Both the position numbers and the translations under genes were made by a program. Positions 32,666 through 43,500 of a stretch of 64,000 bases of DNA are shown here, one piece after another. The notes under the pieces were generated by a model. That model saw only the letters and a program-made list of their open reading frames with translations, made no database searches and was not told where the DNA came from. Source of the DNA: Cladocopium goreaui (Eukaryota > Sar > Dinophyceae > Suessiales > Symbiodiniaceae); NCBI GenBank assembly GCA_947184155.2, contig CAMXCT020001378.1, forward strand, positions 1 through 64,000, given 5' to 3'. Positions within the stretch are counted from its first letter, which is position 1; the number at the start of each line of letters is the position of its first letter.

Positions 32666-33469
32666 CCATTGGTCTTTTCATTGGTCTTTTCTGCATTGGA
32701 AGAAGTGAATTTGGTTTTCACCTTGATGGTGAGCTCAACCGTGATGGTTGACATCGTATTTGCACGTTTCATGTTTTGCACGTTTTATTGGAAATGACGA
32801 AACCCAACAACGATATACTTTTCGTCTTCTTTGAGTACTTTGATTGCACGGAGAACATCGTGAGGATTTGAATTTGTATAGTGACATGGAAAATCAAACC
32901 ATTTTCCATACCTTTTGCATTAGTTGTCGTCGACGAAGTGCAAGAAGGAATCGTGAGAAGATCGTAGAATTCATTTTGTGACTTCGGAAGAAGGAACTTT
33001 GTTTGACATTGATCGGAGAAGTGTAGTTTGTGTGTCTCTCAATGATGATAGCGAGAGCAACATTCTGAAAGGCATTCAGAACTGGAGTTGCTAACAGATC
33101 TGAGGGAGACATCATGAACCACGTTTTGGTGCTTGAAATGTTTCAACAGTTTTCAAGCACTCAAACTTATTTAAACGAACAAACCATGTCTTGATGTAAA
33201 GACTTTTTGTGAGGACATGTGTTTTTGATCGCTTTTGTGAAGTTGGCAGAAAGATGCTGACTGGCGACTCCGCATCATTTTGTGTCAAGGCGTGACACAC
33301 CAACAAGAACCATAGCGACATGAGCAAGACATTTTCTGTTGCTTGTGTGTGTAAAAGTGGCTGAGCTCTGGGAGTGGTTGACTTGGTTGCGTGGACGGTC
33401 TTAGTGAGTTAAGGACGACGTCCTGGACGCTGACCCAAGTAGGTTTCGAAGGTTGCGGTACCTTCTGCA
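32634..33469 (+). repeat. 3' LTR of element 1
   Basis: Begins TGTGAAAA after the polypurine tract and ends TGCA (836 bp). Only the last 244 bp (33,226-33,469) are also present at the 5' end. No gene is seen inside it. Confidence 0.6.
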
Positions 33470-34622
33470 CAGGGTGGATGGACCATTCACAAAGATCCGA
33501 ACAGCGGCGATCTCAGTCCTGGTGATGAAATAAGGATTCCAATCGAGTAAAACAAGTCTTTTGCCATCAAGGCCATGTTCGGCAGGTTGTGGAAGAAGCA
33601 CCGAGTACGAGCGTGGTTGGTGGTGATGCAGACAGTTTGCAAGTGAGAACGGCGCCAGATGGTGTGGATGAAGCGCCGATGGAAAGCTGGGAGATGCTAC
33701 CACGAAGATGGAACACCGTTTTTCAGGTCCATCACAACCAACTATTTGGATCCTCGTGGCATGTGGCAAGTATTGGCTCTACTGTACAACTTTGATTCGA
33801 AAGCACCAAGGTGAGGACAGGCATTGGACAGTGGTTGAAGTCAGTTCCAAATTCATCGACGTTCTCCTTTTGGGATGATTGATCAGTTTTTGCTTACAAC
33901 TGGTTTTGATGCAGACTGTGAAACGTTGACACTCATTGGAGTTGAGCCACATACATGCTTGACTTGGGATTGGTGGCAGTTAATGAAGCTGGTGATGTCA
34001 TGTTTGATCATAACGATGAGATGATTGGAGGTTTGCGTGAGGAGCTTCCAGCTGAACAACCAAGGAAATTTGTGCTAGAGGTTTTGCCGCCAATGCCCGA
34101 GGACATTCCAGTGCCAAGCAGTGCCTGAGATTTTGGTGGATGGTCCTGCAGATTCTTGGTGTGAGTTCCGGAAAGGAGGATGCAGTCATTGCTTTATTGA
34201 TGGTTGATGTTCGGTTAAGGTATGCTTCAGTGAAGCCACGGAACACACAGACAGTTGGCAATGCGTTGGTGAAATTTCTCAATGATGTTGGACGTGTTGA
34301 AAAGATGGAGCTTGCAGGTGACAATGAACCAGTGCTTGCTGCAGGAATGAGGTTTTGTCAGAGGACTCGACAGACGCTCGGCATGGAGACAATTTTAACC
34401 TGGAACAGAACGTATGAAAAGACCAGGACAAGCATTGCTGAGCGGTTTGTGCAGACAGTGCGTGGTTTACAGAAAACCCTACTTTCTCATTTGGAATCTG
34501 CAATTCAAGCAACCATTCCTGCAGGGCATCCAGTGATTCAATGGGCAGCTGTGCATGCTTCATGGATATACAACCGGTACCATGTCCACTCTTCCTTGCG
34601 CACAGCTCCATTTCAATCTTAG
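33470..34622 (+). pseudogene. pol: Integrase region of element 2, deleted and frameshifted
   Basis: The protease-integrase linker is broken by a TAA near 33,546 (CGAGTAAAACAAG where element 3 has CGAGTACAGAAACAG) and by small indels. About 400 bp are missing between GTCCTGCAGATTC and CCGGAAAGGAGGATGC, which deletes the H..H..C..C finger and the first catalytic Asp. The surviving open piece (34,140-34,622) keeps GDNEP and the AERFVQ glutamate. Confidence 0.75.
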
Positions 34623-35588
34623 AGGCAAGATTGTGGCATTTGGCCAAACTGTGTTTGGATTGGACCCCAAGGCCGACAAATATCGTCCAGCTTGGATACG
34701 AGGTGCATGGCTTGGGAAAGATTCATCTGACATTGATCTCATTTCAACAGATGGACAAAGTGTTGTGCGTACGAAGGCCATCAGGCGCATTGGAGATGAG
34801 TGGGATGCAACATTGGTGCTGGGAATGGATGTGACGCCCAGAGTGTTTGGACATCGGGCAGATTAGACGGAAGCAAACAATTGTTCCTCTTGGTGCCCCA
34901 AGCCCTCAGAAAGTAGATGAAGAAGCAGAGGCCGTAAGAGATTATGTGTCAGAGGGCTACTCTCCTTCAGAGGGACTTGAAGCCCATGCTGATGGTCCAA
35001 CAAACGGAGCAAGAACCTGGGAAGAAGCTGGTTTGGAGAATCCATTTTCTCCAGTGACAGGTCTTCAAACACCTGTGAGCCAAACCTGTGGACATGGAGT
35101 CTGAGACAGGTGGGGGCGTGCCAATTACGCCTGTGCTGGATGAAACAAGTGACCATGATATGGATATTCCAGCAGTTGCGACAAAGCATGCAGCCAGCAG
35201 CTCTCTGGCAGGTGAACGTGTGAAGGCACAGAAAATGGATGATGATCCTGTTCCGATGCCAAAGACAAAAGCCAGCAGGACAGATGGAAATGTCAATCAA
35301 GTTGAGGAGATCGAGATGTACCACAACGATGAAAGCATGTTTCCTGAAGGTTTTGAGGATGATGCAGTAGCCTTTGACTCAGAGGACGAGTACATTGCTG
35401 TGCAGGGTGAACATGATGGTCCACCCATTTTCAGCCCTGAGAAGTTGCAAGGGTTAGAGGAACAGGCAGCGCTGGACGAAGTCGAGAAGTTGTTTCAGAT
35501 GGATGTGATTCAACCTGTGACGCTGCAAGATGATGTTGCAACAAGTGAGAACGTGGTTGATACAACTCTGGTGTATGATTGGAGGTAA
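34623..35588 (+). pseudogene. pol: Integrase C-terminus and acidic linker of element 2
   Basis: Matches element 3 from about 44,850 to 45,815. Frame breaks occur near 34,845 (three bases lost plus a local change) and near 35,085 (ACACCTGTGAGCCAAACCTG, two bases short). It ends with TAA 35,586-35,588, where element 3 has TAC in the same context. Confidence 0.7.
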
Positions 35589-37585
35589 AGGAATCAGCAA
35601 TGGATCAGACGATGCCGGATTGTTGCAAGAGAGTTCAAGACAGGGGCAACTGACGAAAACAATTTTTCTCCAACATCCTCATTTGCTTCAGTGCGCATGT
35701 TGTTGACATTTGCATTGATTTACAATCTGGCTGTGACAGCATTGGATGTCAAGGATGCATTTCTCATGGTGCCTCAGTGCCTCAGATGGAAATTCTTTAT
35801 GTGAAGCTCCCTGCATGGATCAGAAAATGGACAGGAAGTCCTCATACCCACTGGCTTTTGAAGAGATGTCTCCCAGGACAAAGGAATGCGGCTTTACGGT
35901 GGCATCAACATATCGGTGGTCTATGTGAGAGATCAGGTCTTGAAGCTTTCCCAGGTGCCCCAACAATTCTTCGACACTGCGACCTCAGTCGAAGGATGTT
36001 TGTCAACATTCATGTAGACGACATTTTGTTGGTATGCAATCCTGGCGATGTGGAATGGTTTCAGACCACGGTTGGTGAAACATTGACAATGAAAGTTGAT
36101 GGACCGCATTTGCCTGGGAGTGGGAGTCAGCTTTTGTATCTCAAGAAAAGGATGACAATGAAACCAAATGGGATCTTGCTGCAACCCAATTCAAGCTATA
36201 TCCCAAAGTTGGTGGCGCTGATGAAGGTAAGTGGGAGAAGAAAGAAGGGCCTCCCATACCATGCGACTCTTGAAAACTTCAACGCTGACCTGGTGATTGA
36301 ATCAGAGATGTTGGAACCAGATCAAGCAGCAGTCTTCAGATCTGGACTTGGCCTAGCGTTGTACTTGGCGATGGATCGGCCCGACATCCAGTTTGCAGTG
36401 AAAACCCTTTCATCTTACATGGCACGACCCAGTGTCAAAGCGCTCTCGGCATTGAAGCACTTGGCTTCATATTTGGATGGGACGCCTGAAGATGGATTAC
36501 TCCTGCAGTGCACCGAGGAGAGCCAATGCATCTTTGATGGATGGAGAGATGATGAGCTGGTCAGTGAGGAGATCCCAATTCCTGCTGACAAAGCTGAAGC
36601 GAAGTTCAACATTGAGGCTTTCAGCGACAGCTCATGGGCAGACTGTAAGTCAACCAGGAAGAGCACAAGCTCAGGATTGGTGTTCCTCAATGGTGCAATG
36701 ATTCTCAGCATTTGCAGGACTCAAGCATCAGTGGCTTTGTCGAGCTGTGAAGCTGAACTTTATGCTGCAAATGGACTGATGGTGGAGTGCATGTATCTCT
36801 ACCGGCTGTGCAAGTTCCTATGCAAGGATGAGCTGGAAACCAACAGCTGTGATGTGCAACAACGATTATACATCGATTCATCATCGGCTATTGCGCTCAT
36901 TCAACGAGCTGGAACTGGACGGTTGAAGCATGTGCAAATCAAACAGTTTTTCTTGCAAAGCTTGCTGAGAGCTGGTATCTTCACGATCCACAAGATCAAC
37001 ACGAAGCTGAACCCAGGTGACCTCAATACAAAGAGGTTAAGCTCTGAGAGGCGCAAATTCCTTGGAAGGCTGATTGGTCTTTTTATGGATGCTGATGAAA
37101 CCAACAACGACAGCGAAGTGAGAAGGGTGCGCCGCTCCAACAGGGTTGCCAGAGAACAATGTGTGCGTTTGATCAAGGTTGCAACAGCTGCGTTGGGAAT
37201 GTTCACACAACTGAAAGGATGCAGTCCAATGTCGAAGACGGAGATTTTTGAGCAAGACACTGCATGGCTTCTGGTTGCAAACGCAGTAGAAGGACTGATG
37301 ACCTCAACACTCCATGGTTTTGTAATGATGGTTGCAATGGTTTGCAAAGCTTTCATGTACATGCTTGGTCTTTCAGTGCTGGTGGCCGGAGTTACATTTT
37401 TGTTTCTTGGGCCTTTGACATGGAACTACAGCAGGTTGACCTGGTGGTTTGAACGGCGTTGTGCATGGAGAACCATGGGATGGAGGCATCGACTCTTCAT
37501 TTATCCTTCACTCCAGATCTGCTTGGAAGAGAGATTGGATTTCTACGAGAACGTTTTCGAGCGGCCAACCAACAAGGGGATATGA
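35589..37585 (+). pseudogene. pol: RT-RNase H of element 2
   Basis: Shows the copia RT motifs LDVKDAFLMVP and HVDDILLV and RNase H AFSDSSWAD, CEAELYAAN and IDSSSA. An 8-base tandem duplication (TGCCTCAG) near 35,770 shifts the frame just before the motif MEILYVK. From there the frame is open to 37,585. It ends prematurely after an indel near 37,520, in the C-terminal membrane region. Confidence 0.75.
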
Positions 37586-38178
37586 TGATAGATTTGGAAA
37601 GTGTCTACGCAGACCTTTGTGAATATCTTGGAGGTGAACGGGTGCAAACAAATGAACCACGAGACCCAATTGACATGCCAGTGTTTGATGACGGCAACAG
37701 AGATGGAAATTCAAACGCCGAAGGAGGAGAAGAAGAACCAATGGAAGAAGATCCTCATGATGGAGGAGATGACCCAAACGGAGATGAGATTGTCCATATG
37801 GCCCTCAATGGAATTCCTCTCAATGGTCAGACAATTGACCGTACCGATGTTCATCCTGAAGTTCACCCAGCAGATCATGGTGAGGATGTGGACATGGGTA
37901 CCGAGACAACAGAGGAACGAAGGAGACGGTATGTCTCAAGCTCACAGGACGAAGTTTCAAATCCAGATGAGTGGGCAGATGTACAATTTGGTCATTTGGA
38001 CAGCGATGCATATGAAAGAATGCTTGCTTACTCCCGAGCCAACAGGATTCGATTGCAACGTGCAGCAGCTACATTGAACAGAAGGCATGACGAAGCTGCG
38101 ACAGTTGGAAATTGGGAAGAAGCGGCTTTGATGTTGCGTGCATTGCATGAGGCGGAAGCGCTCATGGACATCACCTAA
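37459..38178 (+). pseudogene. C-terminal acidic tail of element 2 polyprotein
   Basis: The frame after the 37,520 indel matches the last ~220 residues of the element 3 polyprotein: an acidic, Asp/Glu/Asn-rich region (EEEPMEEDPHDGGDD) and a helical Arg/Ala-rich end. It stops at the same place relative to the 3' LTR as in element 3. Confidence 0.7.
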
Positions 38179-38400
38179 GGCAATCAGTGCATGTGGTGTT
38201 AGACAGTAGAAAGGAAAGACATTGAACCAGTGAGAAACTGATAGCTGGTAAGGTGTCAAATGTATCTTTTGTTCCAAACGCACCTGGAGACAAATTAGCG
38301 AATTTGCATGGCACAGTAGGCCAAAGTAATAGGTCTGAACAGTTTGCAAGTGGCCCTACGAAAAGTGACAGCATTCCAAAGGAACACTGTCAAGGTGGGG

Positions 38401-38606
38401 TGTCAGATTTTAGTAACTGCACTCACTAGGAACAGACATGTCTCCAGTTGATGCTAGGAACGATACAGAGAAGATTAGCAGTGCATGTTTGTGCAAGGAT
38501 GACACAGCACAAATCAATTCATGTGATACCGCCCAAACAGTGGCTCAAGAAGCTACAGGTGAAAAAAAGGGTAGCGGCGGTTTGAGCGCTACCGCAATTG
38601 TTGAGA
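38401..38606 (+). repeat. 3' LTR of element 2
   Basis: Starts TGTCAGATTTTAG after the polypurine tract CAAGGTGGGG (38,391-38,400) and ends TTGAGA. The first ~140 bp nearly match the LTRs of element 3. The last third has diverged. Confidence 0.8.
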
Positions 38607-38729
38607 GTTTTGAACGTTGTCCAGTTCAAAACATAAAGAAGTTTCGCAGAATAGAATTGCTTCGTTTTTGATGTTGTCAACGTCGAAAAATGAAGAAGTC
38701 TCGCAGAAGAGCTTCGTTTTCAAGCTTGC

Positions 38730-39134
38730 AGATAGACAGATAGATAGACAGATAAATAGATATATAGATAGAATGAATAGATAGAATAGATAAAGTAGAA
38801 AAAAAATCAATAGATAGAGTAGATAGATTAGATAGATTAGATAGATTGGATAGATTAGAAAGATTAGATAGATTGGATAGATTAGATAGATTAGATAGGT
38901 TAGACAGATTAGATAGATTAGATAGACAGACAGAGATAGTAGGTAGATAGATAGTTAGATAGACAGATGAGATAGATAGATAGATTAGATTAGATTAGAT
39001 TAGATTAGATTAGATTAGATTAGCTTGATTAGATTAGGTTAGGTTAGGTTAGATTAGATTAGATCAGATTAGATAGATCAATAGATAGATAGATCGATAG
39101 ATAGATCGATAGATAGATCGGTAGGTAGGTTGAT
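38730..39134 (+). repeat. GATA / GATTA microsatellite
   Basis: About 400 bp of GATA, TTAGATA and GATTA variants, grading into GATC-containing variants. It is not a dinoflagellate or plant-type telomere repeat (no TTTAGGG run). Confidence 0.9.
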
Positions 39135-39139
39135 AGTCA

Positions 39140-39183
39140 GAGAAAGAGAGAGAAAGAGAGAGAGAAAAAAAAAGAAAAAAAGG
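39140..39183 (+). repeat. Purine-only tract
   Basis: AGAAAGAGAG-type run passing into A-rich sequence, continuous with the microsatellite. Confidence 0.8.
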
Positions 39184-39189
39184 AGACCT

Positions 39190-39315
39190 CAACCGCCTTT
39201 CGGTCCATCAGTGGATTCGCTCTGCCATCCGTGATTCACAACAACCAACCTCTCCTATAGGTTTACTATTTTTGAAACTTTCGCCACCGCCTTGTGCGGT
39301 ACTACTGGTATCCCT
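39190..39315 (+). repeat. Dispersed repeat, copy 1
   Basis: Shares ATAGGTTTACT.TTTTTGAAAC and CGCCACCGCCTTGTG.GGTAC with 49,195-49,320. Both copies end near a GGTATC/GGCATC motif. A diverged dispersed family of unknown type. Confidence 0.55.
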
Positions 39316-39543
39316 TATCTCACACTTCACTTGCAAATTCACTAATGTTTGCACCCGATTAAAGAGATGGTACCCTATTGTGAGAAATTTCTTGCTCCTA
39401 ATTCAGTCACATGCTAATTGTTGGGGGGGGGCTCTATTGTGAGATTTTTTTCCAGATTTTTTTTTTCAATTTGTATTTTTTCCAAATGCTTTAACTTTAT
39501 TTTTTTATTATTTTTTCTATTTATGTTTATTTTTAATTTATTT

Positions 39544-40258
39544 TAGATGCTTTATCAAACCCTTATTTAAAAAACAGCATCCAGACAATTTTTCAAGGGG
39601 GTACCTCATGAGTGGTTCAGTTACTCAATAATATAATTGTCTGGATGGTACTCTATTGTGAGCACCAACTTTTGGGAGTGAAAAAAAACCAAAACCCTTT
39701 CTCCACCTTTCTTTGGGTAAAACTGATGCCTTTACTGTAGAAAACCATATTTGTGTTAAAACTTTTAAAATGCAAGGTTTTTCCAAATAATTAGATGCCT
39801 TATTAAACCCTTATTAAAAAACAACACCCAGACAATTTTTCAAGGGGATACCTCATGAGTGGCTCAGTTACTCAAAAATATAATTGCCTGGATGGTACTC
39901 TATTGTGAGCACCAACTTTTGGGAGTGAAAAAAAAAAACAAAACCCTTTCTCCACCTTTCTTTGGGTAAAGTTGGCCCCTTTACTGTAGAAAACCATTGT
40001 TGTGTTAAAACTTTAAAATGCAAGGTTCCCCAAACAATTAGATGCCTTATTAAACCCTTATTAAAAAACAACATCCAGACAATTTTTCAAAGGGGTACCT
40101 CATGAGTGGTTCAGTTACTCAATAATATAATTGTCTGGATGGTACTCTATTGTGAGCACCAACTTTTGGGAGTGAAAAAAACCAAAATTTTGGGTAAAAC
40201 TGATGCCTTTACTGTAGAAAACCATATTTGTGTTAAAAATTTAAAATGCAATGTAAAT
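39544..40258 (+). repeat. Three tandem copies of a ~247-bp unit
   Basis: Units begin TAGATGC near 39,544, 39,792 and 40,039. Each contains CCAGACAATTTTTCAA, TCATGAGTGG, GATGGTACTCTATTGTGAGC and CTTTACTGTAGAAAACCAT. The third is shortened near 40,190. Copies are highly similar. Confidence 0.85.
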
Positions 40259-40307
40259 TGAAATCAATTGAAATTAAACTAAAAGTAAATTGAAATCAAT
40301 TGAAAAT

Positions 40308-40508
40308 TGTCAGATTGTAGTAACTGCACTCACTAGGAACAGACATGTCTCCAGTTGATGCTAGGAACGATACAGAGAAGATTAGCAGTGCATGTTTGTG
40401 CAAGGATGACACAGCACAAATCAATTCATGGATACCGCCCAAATAGTGGCTCAAAGAAGCGAAGGCAAAAGGGTAGCCGACTTTTGCGTGCTGCCTGAAT
40501 TCTTGAGA
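40308..40508 (+). repeat. 5' LTR of element 3
   Basis: TGTCAGATTG...TTCTTGAGA, 201 bp, one mismatch to the 3' LTR (CTGCC against CGGCC near the end). It ends GA rather than the usual CA. Confidence 0.92.
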
Positions 40509-43500
40509 TGGCAGCGGGAGCCTGGTGGATGTCCAGGATGACCGCGACTGACTGCTTTAGAAGACTGGCAATGGTGATGGCAATCTCCATCACGATGGTA
40601 CAGATGAGCATGGACAAAAGCCAGCCAGAAAATTCGAAATCCATGATGTGCACTATGGTAGAAGATTTGGATGTGGACTCAGCCCAGGCAATGGTTGATG
40701 TCCGAGCTGGTATTGCTGAATTGGCCCCGAACAATTTCTGCATGGTACCAGGTGGTATGAACAGGATATCCAAAGGATGCAGTACAGTCAGCAGATCGGT
40801 AGCTTTTGAGCCCAATGACTTCGAGATGCCTTGTCATGGTTGGAGCCCAGGTTGGATGGACTTGACAGCAGGTTGGAAGGACGCACAGGACCTTAGACCA
40901 ACAGCGTTTGAATGTGTTTTGCATAGCAACTTTCATCGCAATTCTGGCAAGTTCAACCATGTGGCAAGAGGTGAATTTTTCATTCAGTGCAATTCTGGCA
41001 ACTTCGACACAAGCAACTTTTATTACCATTCTGGCATTTTCAACTACTTCCAATTTCAGTGCAATTCTGGCAAATTCGACCTTGCAAGTGATGGTACAGC
41101 AGGCTGTGCAATGGCAACATGGCCAATGCAATCAAGACAAGTTCAAGACAGCGCTGGCGACAACGTTTGCAGGGATTCAGATTTTCAGCATGGTTTTGCA
41201 GTTGGATTTCATGGTATGCTTGGTACAATGGTTGCAACAGACAGGTGTCAGAACGTGGATATTTTCAATGACATTGACTACACGGTGGATAATTTTTCTT
41301 CTGCAGGTGATGACATGTGGATGTTTGGTTCGACAGCAGTTGACAGTTTCTTCACACTGGTCATGACGGTGCTGACGATGGCCCACGATGGTTTGCAGGC
41401 TCTGGCAGGATGTACAGGTATGCAACTGTTGATCGTGGCAATTTCAGCGATGATTCTGGTGTGTTGTGGATGGTATTGTCATTTGCAAATGAGCCACTTG
41501 AGCTATCAAGGTGACCTGAGGACAAGGACTTGCAGGAAATTTCAACGACGTGTAGCAATTCGAAAACAGAGGCAACTTTTGGCTATGCTGTTTCTTTGTG
41601 GATTTGCGAATGCTCGTGCAATGGATGAGCAAACCAATGTGCAGAGTGCATTCTTACAAGGAATGACTGCTATGGCTGAAGCAGCCACACGTGCAGCAAC
41701 AGCAGCAGAACGTGCCCTTGAGAGGACAACTGGTGCAAATGGTGGATCAGGCTCAACTGATGGTTTATCAGCGGCTTCAAGGATCTTGAAATCTCTTGAC
41801 GTTTATTCTGGCGATGATCCTATGCTATTTCAGCAGTGGAAGCAGCAGTTCACAAGCTGGTTGTGTTTTGGTGATTCAAGATATGTGGAAGCCTTGGAAG
41901 CCTTAGAGAAGAAACCTGAAGCACCACCCTTGACAGCCTACAATGCAGACGAGAAAGATATGAGTCAGAAGCTCTTTGCTGTTTTGACCTCCTACCTGAG
42001 AGGACGTTGCGCTCATTTGGTGAGGTCAGAGGCCAAGCACAAAGATGGATTCAAGTTGTGGCATACACTTTGCCGTGAATACATGCCCAACACTCGTCAA
42101 AGAGCATTGGCATTAGCCCAGGCCTTGAGTGCATACCCGGTGTTTGGAAAGGAAAAGAGCTCACTGGAAAGCATTTTGGCCTTTGAGCAGCTGGTTATGC
42201 AGTATGAGGAAGCAAGTGGTTCCACATACCCACTTGAGCTCATGTCAGCAACCCTCATCCGTTGCTGTCAGCCCAAGCTGCGTGAGCAATTGCAGTTGTC
42301 AATCAATGAGGAGAGCACCTATCAGGAGATTAGAGACAAGGTGCTATCCTTTGAGCGCGTTTCCAAAATTTGGTCCACAGATCAGGTTCTCAAACATGTG
42401 CAAGAGACCCCAAGCTATACTGGAGGAGCTGCAGATGGTCCCACACCAATGGAGGTTGACCGAATCGAGAAAGGTGGGAAAGGCAAACAGAAAGGAAAGA
42501 ATAAAGGACGCGGTTTCTCTGGAAGTGAGTGGTTGAGTTCATGGGCCTATGGCCGAGGACGTGGACGTGGCAGACAGAACAAAGGAAAAGGAAAAGGAAA
42601 ATCCAAAGGAAAGGCAAAAGGGAAGAAAGGCGGTGGAAACAAAGGCAAGGGCAAGAAAGGTGGCAGAGGAAAAGTGGTCTATGGCCAGTGTTCCAATTGT
42701 TATGAATTTGGACATTGGGCAAAGGATTGTCCTCACATGGTGAACCAGGTGAAACAAGAACCTGTGCCACCCAATTCAACAAGCTCTTCATCGAACCAAG
42801 CTGCACCCAAAGCCTCAAGCAGCCCGGTGGTGAGGAGAATTTTTCAGTTTGGTAGCAGCCCTTCAAGCCCAACTTCACCGACCTCTCCAGCATCTTCCCA
42901 AGTGCGTATGGTTGTCTTTCAGGAGATGGTTGATTCTCGATGGATGCAGGTTTCCAACGTTTGCACAGATTCTGAGGAAAGTGAATGGATTATCCTTGAC
43001 TCTGGCTCTGACGTGAGTTTGTTGCCATCCCGGTTTCAGCCCAACAGTGACCTTGGTTTGGCTGCTGGTGCCCTACACAATTGTCAAGGAGGAGCACTTC
43101 AGACAGCTGGAATCAGAAAGGCTGAGCTGGTGACCACGACCTCAGATGGTGAAGAGGTGCTTTTACAACATGAGTTCATTGTTGGAAACGTGACTTCATG
43201 CTTGGTGTCGCTTGGACAGTTGTATCAGGGTGGATGGACTATTCACAAGGACCAGAACAGCGGTGATCTCAGTTTGATGTCTCCTGGTGATGAAATAAGG
43301 ATTCCAATCGAGTACAGAAACAGGTCTTTTGCCATCAAAGCCCATGTCCGGCAGGTTGTGGAAGAAGCACCGAGTACGAGCGTGGTTGGTGGTGATGCAG
43401 ACGATTTGCAAGTGAGAACAGTTGTGTTGGCGCCAGATGGTGTGGATGAAGCGCCAATGGAAAGCTGGGAGATGTTACCAGATGGTACACCGTTTTTCAA

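Larger units (their letters stand above)
23979..33469 (+). mobile_element. Copia-type LTR retrotransposon (element 1)
   Basis: Direct terminal sequence (23,979-24,223 and 33,226-33,469), a primer binding site, a gag-pol in the copia order (gag, protease, integrase, RT, RNase H), an extra ORF and a polypurine tract upstream of the 3' LTR. The two terminal copies differ by about one base, so insertion was recent. The flanks (AAAAT at left, CAGGG at right) do not match, consistent with loss of the 5' end. The right end abuts sequence equivalent to about 43,228 of element 3, so this element probably inserted into element 2. Confidence 0.85.
33470..38606 (+). mobile_element. 5'-lost, decayed copia element (element 2), sister of element 3
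   Basis: Begins abruptly at CAGGGTGGATGG, equivalent to about 43,228 of element 3, and follows that element almost base for base to a 3' LTR. It has lost LTR, gag and protease on the left. It carries a ~400-bp deletion removing the integrase zinc finger (near 34,155), an 18-bp deletion near 34,620, stops and frameshifts. It is non-autonomous. Confidence 0.85.
38607..40307. other. Non-coding repeat-rich spacer between elements 2 and 3
   Basis: No gene. It holds GATA/GATTA microsatellites, a purine run, a segment shared with 49,195-49,320, three 247-bp tandem repeats and an AT-rich repeat into which element 3 inserted. Confidence 0.7.

Noticed and set aside
38730..39134. GATTA/TTAGAT-rich stretch as interstitial telomere
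   Set aside because: No TTTAGGG or other uniform telomere unit; it grades into GATA and GATC variants like an ordinary microsatellite.
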